Below the pieces are notes generated by a model. It saw only the letters and a program-made list of their open reading frames with translations, was not told where the DNA came from and did no database searches. Shown here piece by piece: positions 23,755 through 31,062 of a stretch of 34,296 bases of DNA. The DNA comes from Candidatus Nomurabacteria bacterium (GTDB taxonomy: Bacteria > Patescibacteriota > Saccharimonadia > Saccharimonadales > Saccharimonadaceae): NCBI GenBank assembly GCA_031255735.1, contig JAIRRY010000001.1, positions 1-34,296 on the forward strand, given 5' to 3'. Numbering within the stretch: position 1 is the stretch's first letter; every line of letters starts with the position of its first letter. The position numbers were made by a program, and so were the translations under genes.

Positions 23755-23763
23755 ATTATATCA
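23755..23763 (-). promoter_or_regulatory. Extended -10 at the end of the HD gene (distal uvrA promoter)
   Basis: TGATATAAT on minus. Its TGA is also the stop codon of the HD-domain gene, so promoter and stop are merged. Confidence 0.5.
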
Positions 23764-24429
23764 AACTTCTTGTGTTTTGTCAAGGTCAGCAGGGGCAAGC
23801 GGCGCAGCATTCATTATCTTACTTTGGGAACGCAGCAACTCTAGTTGGCGCGCTCCAGCATACTCTGGGTCGTGCGCTTCTAGGTCGGCCACCTGTAGTT
23901 CAAATAATATTTCAAGTTCTTCATCACTAAACATGCCACGAACTTCGCTAGCTAGTTCGTCTGCCAAAAGCTCGTCGCCCCAATGATCGTGAACACGCAC
24001 CAGCTTGCACACCAACTGCGTGGTTTCGCGCGGGGCATCTAGCATTAACAGGCAATCGCAGGCTAATTCTGCACCAATCTGTTGATGATTAGGATGTTTA
24101 TAGACCCACTCTTCGCCAAGCGCAGGGTTGGGGTTTATGTTCGGCTCTTTTACCTCATCAATAACCTTACCCCAGTCGTGCATAAGCCCAGCAATACGCC
24201 CTACAGGGTGATTTATGTTGGCCGCCACCGCTAAGCTATGGTTGAAAAGGCTATCTTTATGCGTGGGGTGAAACATTTTGTAGTTTTTTACCGTCTCAGC
24301 CACGGGCAGTAAGCTAAATAATTCACGTTCATCAATACTTGAGATGCGCCCAATTAGGTTCTCGAACTGGCGAAACTTAGCGCCTGGTTCGCTCTCAAAC
24401 CCAACATCTTCAAGCTCAGTGTTATTCAT
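23761..24429 (-). CDS. HD-domain phosphohydrolase
   Basis: Metal-dependent HD hydrolase, 222 aa, cytoplasmic; substrate unknown, likely a phosphate ester or nucleotide. Metal ligands are visible in order: His64 (LFNHSLAVA), His84-Asp85 (GLMHDWGK), His112/His115 (KHPNHQQIGAE), His147 (RVHDHW) and Asp182 (LQVADLEAHD). The arrangement resembles the HD domain that is attached to CCA-adding enzymes, but no nucleotidyltransferase domain is present. TGTTAAAAT lies 9 nt before the ATG. Confidence 0.85.
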   Translation of the reverse strand: MNNTELEDVGFESEPGAKFRQFENLIGRISSIDERELFSLLPVAETVKNYKMFHPTHKDSLFNHSLAVAANINHPVGRIAGLMHDWGKVIDEVKEPNINPNPALGEEWVYKHPNHQQIGAELACDCLLMLDAPRETTQLVCKLVRVHDHWGDELLADELASEVRGMFSDEELEILFELQVADLEAHDPEYAGARQLELLRSQSKIMNAAPLAPADLDKTQEV

Positions 24430-24438
24430 AGTGAGTAG

Positions 24439-24447
24439 ATTTTAACA
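24439..24447 (-). promoter_or_regulatory. Extended -10 of the HD gene
   Basis: TGTTAAAAT on minus, 9 nt before the ATG. Confidence 0.6.
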
Positions 24448-24464
24448 TTTTTAAACCGTTTTGT

Positions 24465-26051
24465 CTAGTAGTCGCAACTACCAGCCACGTTTTCAAGCCA
24501 TAATTGCAATTCTTGCAAAATAAATTGCTGCTTCTTACTAGCAGTGGCAGATAACTTTTGTAGGTCACTCACAAAACGCCCCGACTGCGCCGCAATGTGC
24601 TCACCGCGCCATTTTTCCCACTGTTTGGCTTCATCTTCGCTCAGCGCCTTGGGGTAATTGCGCGCTTTAAAGTGCACCAGTAGCTCGGGCAGGCGTTCGT
24701 CGGTAAAATCGGGGTTGAAATCGGCTAGCTGATCTTCGGTGGCATTCCGCACGGCTTCAACACGCACCTTGTCGCGGTCGCTCACAAAACTATCGTAAAG
24801 CTGCGCTTCGGGGTCTTTACCACTCGTAAACTCGGGGCGAGATTCAAAAACTTCACGCACTCGCTCAGCAAAGTCGGGCGCAGCTAGCAGTTTCTGCTTA
24901 TTTTCAGCCACTATTTTCGCCGTAAGGCCAATTTTCGCCCAACCGTCGCCTTGTTCTAGCACACCCAGTGGCGCTACCGCGGGGCAGCGGTTATATTGCA
25001 GCTCTTTAACGGCCGGCCTAGGCAAACTGCGATGGTCTTTTTCTGAATCGTAACCTTTCGAGCGAAGATCCGATGGAGCTGCCATAGAGGCGGAGTCTAC
25101 GCCAGCTTTAGCTGGCATGGAGGTGCCTCTAGGTGCAGATCGCTCGGATTGAGCCGAAGATGTGGAAAAAGAACCATGCAGTTTGTCAGCGTTGTCCTTG
25201 CGTGAGGAATTTGCGGTTGGGGCATAAGAAAACAAAGCGTCAGCAAGCTGCTTCTTGTCCATTTTAATAAACTCACTCGGATCGTGGCGCAGGTCGTAAA
25301 CCACCACGTTGCCGTTCCTGCCTGCCGTCAGCGGGAACGCCACCGTGGTTTTATTAAACTCGGCGTCGTAGCGGCCGCTCGAATACACAAACTCGTGCTT
25401 GCCATCAAGATTAACTAACTTCTTGACTTCGTTTTTATCACGCAGCTTAAACAGCCAGTCGAAAAGTTGCGGCTGCTTGTTTTTCAAGAGCCGCGCCACG
25501 TCAATCAGCGCCGTCACGTCGCTCAAAGCGTCGTGCGCCGCCTGGTGGCTGATGCCGTTCACCTTAGTGAGCAACTCCAACTTATTCACCGCTTTGCCAT
25601 CCACTACTGGCCACTCAATGCCATCTGGCCGAAGCGCTCGCGTCATACGCACCACGTCAAGCAAATCCCAGCGGCTACGGCCCTGGCTCCAAGCCCATTC
25701 GTAAGGGTCGTGGAAATTACGCCACAGGTGGTAGCGCAAAAACTCATCGTCAAACCTAATATTGTTATATCCCACCGTGATCGTATCAGGGGTCATGAAT
25801 TCGTTATAAACCGCCTTGGCAAGCTCTGCTTCTTTTACGCCGTCTTGCACGGTTTGCTGCGGAGTAATACCAGTCACCATCAAGGCATACGGGCTAGGCA
25901 AAGTGTCGTCGCTTAGGCGCACCAACAGATTAACTGGATCGCCCACGAGATTTAAACCCATATCGGTGCGCTGACCCGCAAACTGCATAATACGGTCTTC
26001 GCGTGGGTTTAATCCGCTGGTTTCTAAGTCATAAAAAAAGAAGGTTTTCAT
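24465..26051 (-). CDS. sbcB: Exodeoxyribonuclease I (SbcB family) with palindromic insert
   Basis: 3'-5' single-strand DNA exonuclease, 528 aa. DEDDh domain: Asp8 and Glu10 in FYDLETSG, Asp in YNNIRFDDEFLRYHLW, His and Asp in HQAAHDALSDV; the SH3-like and helical ExoI domains follow. Residues about 280-345 are a low-complexity Ser/Ala/Lys-rich stretch not expected in the family (475 aa in E. coli); about residues 302-331 of it are encoded by an 88-nt imperfect palindrome. TGATACAAT lies 7 nt before the ATG; the spacer AGAAGGG resembles an SD but is too close. Confidence 0.94.
   Translation of the reverse strand: MKTFFFYDLETSGLNPREDRIMQFAGQRTDMGLNLVGDPVNLLVRLSDDTLPSPYALMVTGITPQQTVQDGVKEAELAKAVYNEFMTPDTITVGYNNIRFDDEFLRYHLWRNFHDPYEWAWSQGRSRWDLLDVVRMTRALRPDGIEWPVVDGKAVNKLELLTKVNGISHQAAHDALSDVTALIDVARLLKNKQPQLFDWLFKLRDKNEVKKLVNLDGKHEFVYSSGRYDAEFNKTTVAFPLTAGRNGNVVVYDLRHDPSEFIKMDKKQLADALFSYAPTANSSRKDNADKLHGSFSTSSAQSERSAPRGTSMPAKAGVDSASMAAPSDLRSKGYDSEKDHRSLPRPAVKELQYNRCPAVAPLGVLEQGDGWAKIGLTAKIVAENKQKLLAAPDFAERVREVFESRPEFTSGKDPEAQLYDSFVSDRDKVRVEAVRNATEDQLADFNPDFTDERLPELLVHFKARNYPKALSEDEAKQWEKWRGEHIAAQSGRFVSDLQKLSATASKKQQFILQELQLWLENVAGSCDY
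25059..25146. repeat. Imperfect palindromic element inside the sbcB coding sequence
   Basis: Nested arms: CGAGCG-aag-ATC (25059-25070) with GATCGCTCG (25138-25146); TAGAGGC (25085-25091) with GCCTCTA (25125-25131); GCCAGC (25101-25106) with GCTGGC (25111-25116), loop TTTA. It is read through in frame and encodes low-complexity protein. Confidence 0.75.
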
Positions 26052-26058
26052 CCCTTCT

Positions 26059-26067
26059 ATTGTATCA
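26059..26067 (-). promoter_or_regulatory. sbcB extended -10, leaderless start
   Basis: TGATACAAT on minus, 7 nt before the ATG at 26051. Confidence 0.65.
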
Positions 26068-26076
26068 GAAACGGTG

Positions 26077-26108
26077 AACCCGCGCTTGGCCGAAGCCTCG
26101 CGCGGGTT
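26077..26108 (-). terminator. GC-rich hairpin with UUCG loop after the small membrane protein
   Basis: On minus AACCCGCGC pairs with GCGCGGGTT (9 bp), then a GA/AA internal loop, GGC:GCC and a UUCG tetraloop. It starts 8 nt after the stop at 26116 and has no T-run; it may act as a processing-stable 3' end. Confidence 0.55.
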
Positions 26109-26115
26109 AGCGATT

Positions 26116-26577
26116 TCACCGTGCGCCTGTGACGGCGCCTTTGCGACGCGGCGGCCGCACTAAGACCGACACCTTATCGGTGTAATCTATAGTGCGGCGT
26201 AACACCTTGATGTCTTCGTCGCGCAGGTGTTCTGCGCTGAGCCAATTGGCCCAGTCCATCACACTCCGCACGACAAATACATGCAGGGACGCCGGCGCGC
26301 CTAGGGCTAATATGTACATTAGCCCTACTTCGTCGGCCGGGTCGGCCGGATTGCGCATCCACTCAACGAGTGGATGCAGCAACCATCCGGCCGTCACAGC
26401 AATGGCCACATAAAGCAGCCATTGTATCACCCTGATTGCAGGTGATACAAGTACGACCAGCTTGAATTGGTCGTACCCCTTAACGCGGGCCCAGCGGGTC
26501 GGGAAAAAGTACCCAACCACGAAGGAACCCATGACGGCCAGCAAGGCCTCAATAACGAATATAAGAAATATTATCAT
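26116..26577 (-). CDS. Small membrane protein, unknown function
   Basis: No family recognised. 153 aa with three hydrophobic segments: about 2-25, 43-68 and a weaker one near 85-105, then a basic C-terminus (RPPRRKGAVTGAR). The central WMRNPADPADEV loop is acidic and proline-rich. GGAGG (26586-26590) gives a clear start. The ATG overlaps the stop of a short upstream frame (ATGA). The gene has its own strong promoter and a structured leader, unusual in this genome and a sign of regulation. Confidence 0.75.
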   Translation of the reverse strand: MIIFLIFVIEALLAVMGSFVVGYFFPTRWARVKGYDQFKLVVLVSPAIRVIQWLLYVAIAVTAGWLLHPLVEWMRNPADPADEVGLMYILALGAPASLHVFVVRSVMDWANWLSAEHLRDEDIKVLRRTIDYTDKVSVLVRPPRRKGAVTGAR

Positions 26578-26672
26578 TCATTGTACCTCCTTATTTTTGT
26601 TGTTTTATCCGCCACTTCAGCGACTTCAGACGAGGTCACCAAAACGGCGGACAAAACCAGGAGGTATTGCAC
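26574..26672 (-). CDS. Possible 32-aa leader peptide coupled to the membrane protein
   Basis: GTG at 26672 followed by codons for a hydrophobic start (MQYLLVLSAVLV) and a polar tail (SSEVAEVADKTTKIRRYNE), ending in TGA that overlaps the downstream ATG as ATGA. The SD of the next gene lies inside it. No SD precedes the GTG, so initiation is uncertain. The frame also contains the arms of the leader inverted repeat. Confidence 0.35.
   Translation of the reverse strand: MQYLLVLSAVLVTSSEVAEVADKTTKIRRYNE
26602..26657 (-). promoter_or_regulatory. Inverted repeat in the leader of the membrane protein gene
   Basis: GTTTTATCCGCC (26602-26613) and GGCGGACAAAAC (26646-26657) form a 12-bp stem with one mismatch, 32-nt loop, ending 12 nt before the SD. 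Folding could modulate access to the SD or translation of the small ORF. Confidence 0.5.
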
Positions 26673-26694
26673 GGTAAAATACTTAAACGTGCTA

Positions 26695-26714
26695 TAGCCT
26701 AAAAATATAGGCTA
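26695..26714 (-). promoter_or_regulatory. 5'-terminal hairpin of the same leader
   Basis: TAGCCTA and TAGGCTA (7 bp, 6-nt loop) lie at the predicted transcript start, as in mRNAs protected at the 5' end. Confidence 0.45.
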
Positions 26715-26721
26715 CACTGTC

Positions 26722-26750
26722 ATTCTAACATATGCGTAATAAAAAGTCAA
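26722..26750 (-). promoter_or_regulatory. Promoter of the small membrane protein gene
   Basis: TTGACT (26745-26750), 17-nt spacer ending in TGT, TAGAAT (26722-26727). It has both -35 and extended -10. Confidence 0.75.
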
Positions 26751-26789
26751 TAGTTCGTAGTTACGGCCAAAATGCGCCGTGGCAGGCGT

Positions 26790-27620
26790 TTACTTCCCGC
26801 CACAAACCACGCTGTTAGCGTGCGCCCAACCATCTATTGTGCCACCGTCAAGGTATTCGCCTGTAATTTGCACCACGCGCATAGGGTTGTTTTTGGCATA
26901 TTCAGTTATAGGGTCGGTTATTAGATATTCGCCGTCTGCACCAATCTGGTTGTTTTCCACGTAGCTACGCACCATCTGGAGCAATTTAGGCGACATGATG
27001 TATTTGCTGATATTAATCAGATTGCTTGGCGCTTCCTTAGGCTCGGGCTTTTCGACTATCTCTTGCAGCAATCCGTCGTCGCCCACTTTGAACACGCCGT
27101 AAAGCGAAATGTCTTTCTCGGCTACAGGCGAGCCTAAAACTACGCTATCATCAGCGCCTTGCACTGCGGCAATCATGTTGCATACTTCGCTGCCACCCTT
27201 GGCCTTATAGATAAAATCATCGCCACCAAGCACCGCCACTGATTCGTCAATATCGAAAGCTTCTAGTGCCCTATGCACCGCAAAGGCCGTGCCGTAGCGG
27301 CCATCATCAGGCTGAACCACATAGTGAAAATTAACATTATCGGGCACGCGCACTAACTCTAGTTTGTCCACCTTACCACGCTCTATCAGATAGCGCTCTA
27401 GTTTAGCGTTGGGCTCGTAGTACGCCTTCACCTGGCTTGGTTCTACTTCGCTAATCACAAAATAAATATCTTTGATGCCCGCTAAGATGCAGTCTTCCAC
27501 CACATAGTCAACAATCGGACGATTGCCTACTGGCAGCATACTTTTTTCTATCACCTTTGTAATAGGTAGCCTACGCGTGCCCCACCCCGCTATGGGGATA
27601 ATTGCCTTACTAACTTTCAT
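26790..27620 (-). CDS. galU: UTP--glucose-1-phosphate uridylyltransferase
   Basis: Makes UDP-glucose for surface glycans, 276 aa, cytoplasmic. The nucleotide-binding start KAIIPIAGWGTRRLPITKVIEKSMLPVGNRPIVDYVVED, VQPDDGRYGTAFAVHRA, VLGGDDFIYK and the EKPEPKEAPSNLINISKYIM region follow the GalU pattern; the usual AGxGTR is AGWGTR. AAAGGA precedes the ATG. It lies 25 nt downstream of tRNA-Val with no obvious promoter between, so it may be transcribed with the tRNA. Confidence 0.95.
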   Translation of the reverse strand: MKVSKAIIPIAGWGTRRLPITKVIEKSMLPVGNRPIVDYVVEDCILAGIKDIYFVISEVEPSQVKAYYEPNAKLERYLIERGKVDKLELVRVPDNVNFHYVVQPDDGRYGTAFAVHRALEAFDIDESVAVLGGDDFIYKAKGGSEVCNMIAAVQGADDSVVLGSPVAEKDISLYGVFKVGDDGLLQEIVEKPEPKEAPSNLINISKYIMSPKLLQMVRSYVENNQIGADGEYLITDPITEYAKNNPMRVVQITGEYLDGGTIDGWAHANSVVCGGK

Positions 27621-27645
27621 ATTATCAATCCTTTATAAACTAATC

Positions 27646-27722
27646 TGGTGGACGCTGAGGGGCTTGAACCCCCGACCTCCTCGGTGTAAACGAGGCGCTC
27701 TAGCCAACTGAGCTAAGCGTCC
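27646..27722 (-). tRNA. tRNA-Val (UAC)
   Basis: Acceptor GGACGCT/AGCGTCC, D-loop AGTTGGCTA with G18G19, anticodon loop TTTACAC (UAC), T-loop TTCAAGC, encoded CCA (27646-27648). Canonical tertiary residues, unlike tRNA-Gly and tRNA-Cys here. Confidence 0.97.
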
Positions 27723-27731
27723 AGCCCCTTA

Positions 27732-27760
27732 AGGTTACCAAACTAGGCCCGATTATTCAA
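27732..27760 (-). promoter_or_regulatory. Promoter of tRNA-Val (and possibly galU)
   Basis: TTGAAT (27755-27760), 17-nt spacer ending in TGG, TAACCT (27732-27737) on minus. Confidence 0.55.
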
Positions 27761-27795
27761 GCCTGAAACACAGCCTACAGAGAGCGCTGTAAGCG

Positions 27796-28827
27796 CTAAA
27801 TATCTTCCTTGGCTTCTAGTTTGACCTTTTTACGTGCTTGCTTTGGCTTTGCGCCACTCTTTTTGCGACGTTTCAGCGCAACCAGCACAACCGCGGTAAC
27901 TATAAGTAGAACTAACGCCACGGGCGCCGCAACTAGCAGCCAGATTGGCACAATCAAGACAACCTGCGTAATCTCGTGACCTTTATTCATCACTCGAACC
28001 ACCTGTTTAACCTTGAATAGCCCTATGGCTGGGCTGTCTTCCCAGATAGCCACAATTTTGCGCTCAGTGCCAGGAAGCACGTCCGCCTGAATGGTCTTGG
28101 TTTTCGCAACCTCTTTGTAGTTGAATACGCTATAAATCAATAGCTCAGTTTCAACCTTAAGATCCACATTGCCACTATTTTTTACTACGGTTGCGCCCTG
28201 CACAGGCTGCTGATTTTTACCATTGTCATACTTTGGCAACTGAAAGTTATCAATCGTCACGCTTTGCACCTTAGCCTCTTGGTGAATTTCACCGCTCACT
28301 CTAGCGTAAACCCAGGTTAGCGCACTACTAGCGGCTAGCTCTGCCTGATCTTTCGCTTGCTCGCCAGCTACGATGGGCACAGCTGCGATTACCGCATATT
28401 GCCCACCAGATGGCGGGTCTGGCGGCACCGCTACCCTAAACGGGACCTCGACGGTTTCGTTCGCGCCAATCGTATATTGGCTTTTGTCAAAAACTATCCA
28501 GCGCGACAGCTGCGTACGCAGGGTTTCTTTCTGAAAATCGAACTTATCATACGTAGCGTTCGTAACGTTTAGCGGCCTAGCTTGCATACCAATAGTCATC
28601 GGCTTTTCGCTTGTGTTGCTAACGTGCAGCACAAACGCACCGCTAGCATCAGCAGTGTAAGTATCGTCTGGGTCAACAGTTATGCGCCTTTCGGCAGGAG
28701 CGATGCTCAGCGAACCGCTCGTCGTTGCACCATCAGCGGCATGTGTAGCAACTTGGCTAAGGCCAAAAGTGATGGCCAGTAAAAGCGCAGCGGGTAAAAA
28801 ATTGCCTAAAGTTTTTTTCAATTTCAC
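27796..28827 (-). CDS. Secreted Ig-like surface protein with C-terminal membrane anchor (DUF916-like)
   Basis: 343 aa. Signal peptide about 1-31 (LKKTLGNFLPAALLLAITFG..THAA), then SLSIAPAERRITVDPDDTYTADASGAFVLHVSNTSEKPM-type beta-sandwich (split here as family-like segments) and a second domain, VEVPFRVAVPPDPPSGGQYAVIAAVP, similar to DUF916/WxL-associated proteins. One C-terminal membrane helix (about 294-318) and a long Lys/Arg tail inside the cell follow. GTG at 28827 is used because TGGTACAAT lies 6 nt upstream; an ATG at 28845 is upstream of the -10 and unlikely. Family assignment is tentative; topology is clear. Confidence 0.8.
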   Translation of the reverse strand: MKLKKTLGNFLPAALLLAITFGLSQVATHAADGATTSGSLSIAPAERRITVDPDDTYTADASGAFVLHVSNTSEKPMTIGMQARPLNVTNATYDKFDFQKETLRTQLSRWIVFDKSQYTIGANETVEVPFRVAVPPDPPSGGQYAVIAAVPIVAGEQAKDQAELAASSALTWVYARVSGEIHQEAKVQSVTIDNFQLPKYDNGKNQQPVQGATVVKNSGNVDLKVETELLIYSVFNYKEVAKTKTIQADVLPGTERKIVAIWEDSPAIGLFKVKQVVRVMNKGHEITQVVLIVPIWLLVAAPVALVLLIVTAVVLVALKRRKKSGAKPKQARKKVKLEAKEDI

Positions 28828-28833
28828 CTTGAT

Positions 28834-28842
28834 ATTGTACCA
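28834..28842 (-). promoter_or_regulatory. Extended -10 of the surface protein gene, leaderless GTG
   Basis: TGGTACAAT on minus, 6 nt before the GTG at 28827. Confidence 0.65.
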
Positions 28843-28850
28843 CATTCAGA

Positions 28851-28870
28851 ATACGCTATATGTAGCGTAT
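28851..28870. repeat. ATACGCTA/TAGCGTAT palindrome
   Basis: 8-bp arms around TATG, a member of the ACGCTA..TAGCGT family, upstream of the surface protein promoter. Confidence 0.8.
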
Positions 28871-28880
28871 AAAATAACAA

Positions 28881-28902
28881 AAAACGCTATATATAGCGTT
28901 TT
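28881..28902 (-). terminator. Terminator of tRNA-Leu(GAG), palindrome family member
   Basis: Perfect 22-nt palindrome with core ACGCTATATATAGCGT, followed on minus by further T, 6 nt after the tRNA-Leu CCA end. Confidence 0.8.
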
Positions 28903-28907
28903 AAGAT

Positions 28908-28995
28908 TGGTGCGCGCGACTGGACTTGAACCAGCACAGGATTGCTCCCACAGCCACCTCAAGGCTGCGTGTCTACCAAATTCCACCACGCGCGC
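28908..28995 (-). tRNA. tRNA-Leu (GAG)
   Basis: Acceptor GCGCGCG/CGCGCGC, D-loop with G18G19, anticodon loop TTGAGGT (GAG), long variable arm, T-loop TTCAAGT, encoded CCA (28908-28910). Decodes CUC/CUU. Confidence 0.96.
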
Positions 28996-29006
28996 AGGTT
29001 TAGTAC

Positions 29007-29015
29007 ATTTTAGCA
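29007..29015 (-). promoter_or_regulatory. Extended -10 of tRNA-Leu(GAG)
   Basis: TGCTAAAAT on minus, 11 nt upstream of the tRNA and directly after the stop of the peptide-binding protein. Confidence 0.65.
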
Positions 29016-29018
29016 CGA

Positions 29019-30782
29019 CTACGGAGTTTTATAAACGTCGGCTTTGCTGGCCGCCCAGTAGGTCACATCTGTGAAACGATCAAGTGCCGATACTAAGCGA
29101 ACATCTTCGCTGAAAGTGCGCACATTTTTGTTGTAAAAATACTGCATCTGCACTTGGTAAAGCCCAATGGCGGGCGCATCCTTGTACCAGCGCTCCACAA
29201 ATGCCTTGTATTTTGCCTTCCTTAAAGCCTGGTTATCGGTGGTGCGAGCGCTTGAAAGGATGTCGTCTGTTAGAGCGTCGGAATAGTTAGATAAATTCAG
29301 CCCGTTGCCGCCCATCTGCGACGAATGCCAGTAAGCAAATGTGTCTGGGTCAGCACCTAGGTCGATCTCGTAAACCAAAATGTCGTAATTGCGCGGCTGT
29401 AAAATCTCTTGTAAAAAGTCTTTACTAGCGTCACCGGTGTCAAAAACCACCTTATTAATCTTTATACCCAGCTGTTCAATTTCAGTAGCCAGCGATGAAG
29501 CCACCTTTTTGTAATTCGCATCGTCGATAGTCACCAACCGCAGCTTAACTTGCTCGCCCTCTGCGTCAATCAGCTCGCCTTTCTTGTTTTTCTTGAGGCC
29601 AGCCGCTTCAAACTTCTTAACGGCCTCATTGCGATTTACCTTAACTGGCGTTGGTATGTCGATGGCTATCTGGCTTTCAAGAACTGGCATGTCTAGCGCT
29701 GGAGTGTTTGCGCCCAAGCTAATACGCACGTTGCCCGTATCAACGCCCGCTTGCAAGGCCAGGCGCACGTTTTTGTCTTTCAGTATCGGGCTGCTCATAT
29801 TCAAGAAAGCATACACGCCACGGTTAACCGACGCTTCGCGCAGGAATATTGAATCATCGGATAAGCTTTGACGATAGGTGCTTGTTAGGTCTGCGGTGGC
29901 GCTAACTTCGCCGCTTCTTAATGATTTAGCGATTTCACCACGGCTACTAGTAGAGTGAATTTGCACGCGATCTAGCTTGGCCGCACCGCCATAATATTCT
30001 GCGTTTTTCACCAGGTGTACAATCTGATCGTCGCCGCTCAAGTCTTGCGACAACTGAAACTTAAACGGCCCTGAGCCAATCGGCTTAGAGCTGAAATCGT
30101 CTTCGTAAATTTGGCCTGGCTCTATCTTGCCCAGAATATGACTTGGTAAAACTGGAAAAGTTAATAGATCTTTGAAGCCAGGATAGGCGGCGGGCAAGGT
30201 GAACTGCACTTTACCATCTCTTTTAGTTATTGTAATATCCGACCAACCCGCACGTAGAAGCGAGCGGCTACGCGTGTCTTTGATGGTCTGCACCGTAAAT
30301 ACCACGTCGTCTACCGTTACTGGTTTGCCATCATGCCACTTGGCATCGCTGCGCAGGGTAACCGTGTATATCTTACCGTTGTCAGACTTCTTCAAGCTTT
30401 TGGCTAGGTCGCCCTTAAGATTACCAGTGACATCGTAACTGAATAAGCGCGAAAAGATTAGCCTGCTGGCGGCCTTCTCAGAGCTAGTAGAAGCATAAAG
30501 CGGGTTTAGTGTACTAATTTTACCCAAAGTGGCTTCGGCATACACGCCGCCGTTTACAAAAGCTTGTTCTTTGTAAATCCCCTGATACCAGATATATTGC
30601 AAACCCGCCAAAAATAACAGGCCAGCTACCGCTAACATCCAGCTAACAATACGGTTGCGCGCAAGATAAGCGTTGTTGGCCTTTTCAACCAGCTGCTCGC
30701 TAGCATGCTTAGCAGAACGCCTAAAAACCCGCTTGGTTTTCCGCGTTAGTGTCTTAATCACCCGCCCATTACTACTAAACAC
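29019..30782 (-). CDS. Oligopeptide-binding (family 5) solute-binding protein with N-terminal membrane anchor
   Basis: OppA/DppA-type periplasmic-binding fold, 587 aa. Residues 1-45 are basic and cytoplasmic, 46-65 one membrane helix, and about 79-587 the SBP_bac_5 domain (LNPLYASTSSEKAASRLIF, LRSDAKWHDGKPVTVDDVVFT, PIGSGPFKF). There is no lipobox Cys, so it is anchored by a helix instead of a lipid. No Opp permease or ATPase is in the window. GTG start with GGAG 9 nt upstream, 11 nt after the secG stop. It probably captures peptides for import in a host-dependent organism (inference). Confidence 0.92.
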   Translation of the reverse strand: MFSSNGRVIKTLTRKTKRVFRRSAKHASEQLVEKANNAYLARNRIVSWMLAVAGLLFLAGLQYIWYQGIYKEQAFVNGGVYAEATLGKISTLNPLYASTSSEKAASRLIFSRLFSYDVTGNLKGDLAKSLKKSDNGKIYTVTLRSDAKWHDGKPVTVDDVVFTVQTIKDTRSRSLLRAGWSDITITKRDGKVQFTLPAAYPGFKDLLTFPVLPSHILGKIEPGQIYEDDFSSKPIGSGPFKFQLSQDLSGDDQIVHLVKNAEYYGGAAKLDRVQIHSTSSRGEIAKSLRSGEVSATADLTSTYRQSLSDDSIFLREASVNRGVYAFLNMSSPILKDKNVRLALQAGVDTGNVRISLGANTPALDMPVLESQIAIDIPTPVKVNRNEAVKKFEAAGLKKNKKGELIDAEGEQVKLRLVTIDDANYKKVASSLATEIEQLGIKINKVVFDTGDASKDFLQEILQPRNYDILVYEIDLGADPDTFAYWHSSQMGGNGLNLSNYSDALTDDILSSARTTDNQALRKAKYKAFVERWYKDAPAIGLYQVQMQYFYNKNVRTFSEDVRLVSALDRFTDVTYWAASKADVYKTP

Positions 30783-30793
30783 TTGGCGCGCTC

Positions 30794-31027
30794 CTAGCTA
30801 ATATTCGGTAAAAACAAGCCAGCCAGAATTGACAGTATGAAGATAGCCACAAAGATAATTGTAGCGTTAAACAAACTCTTATCTAAACCTCGGCGCGTAG
30901 TGTAGAGCTCGCCGCTGCCGCCAAAGCCAGCGCCCAAGCTTGCGCCGCGCTGCTGCATAATAATTAACAACACTGATAAAGCAGCTGATGCAACCGTCAC
31001 AACTTGCAAAAATGTATTAATATTCAT
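30794..31027 (-). CDS. secG: Preprotein translocase subunit SecG
   Basis: 77-aa membrane subunit that supports SecYEG export. Two hydrophobic helices (about 5-24 and 54-73) flank the conserved QQRGASLGAGFGGSGELYTTRRG loop segment (QQ-G-LG-FGG). TGTTACAAT lies 7 nt before the ATG although the gene sits within an alaS-led cluster, so it probably has its own leaderless promoter. Confidence 0.93.
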   Translation of the reverse strand: MNINTFLQVVTVASAALSVLLIIMQQRGASLGAGFGGSGELYTTRRGLDKSLFNATIIFVAIFILSILAGLFLPNIS

Positions 31028-31034
31028 CTCACCA

Positions 31035-31043
31035 ATTGTAACA
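31035..31043 (-). promoter_or_regulatory. secG extended -10
   Basis: TGTTACAAT on minus, 7 nt before the ATG. Confidence 0.6.
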
Positions 31044-31062
31044 CAGATTACACCAGTTCGCT

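Noticed and set aside
27523-27711. Plus-strand ORF ending LRGLNPRPPRCKRGALAN
   Set aside because: Antisense of tRNA-Val, a common annotation artefact.
28682-29074. Plus-strand ORF with ATGLEPAQDCSHSHLKAA
   Set aside because: Runs antisense through the surface protein start and tRNA-Leu(GAG).
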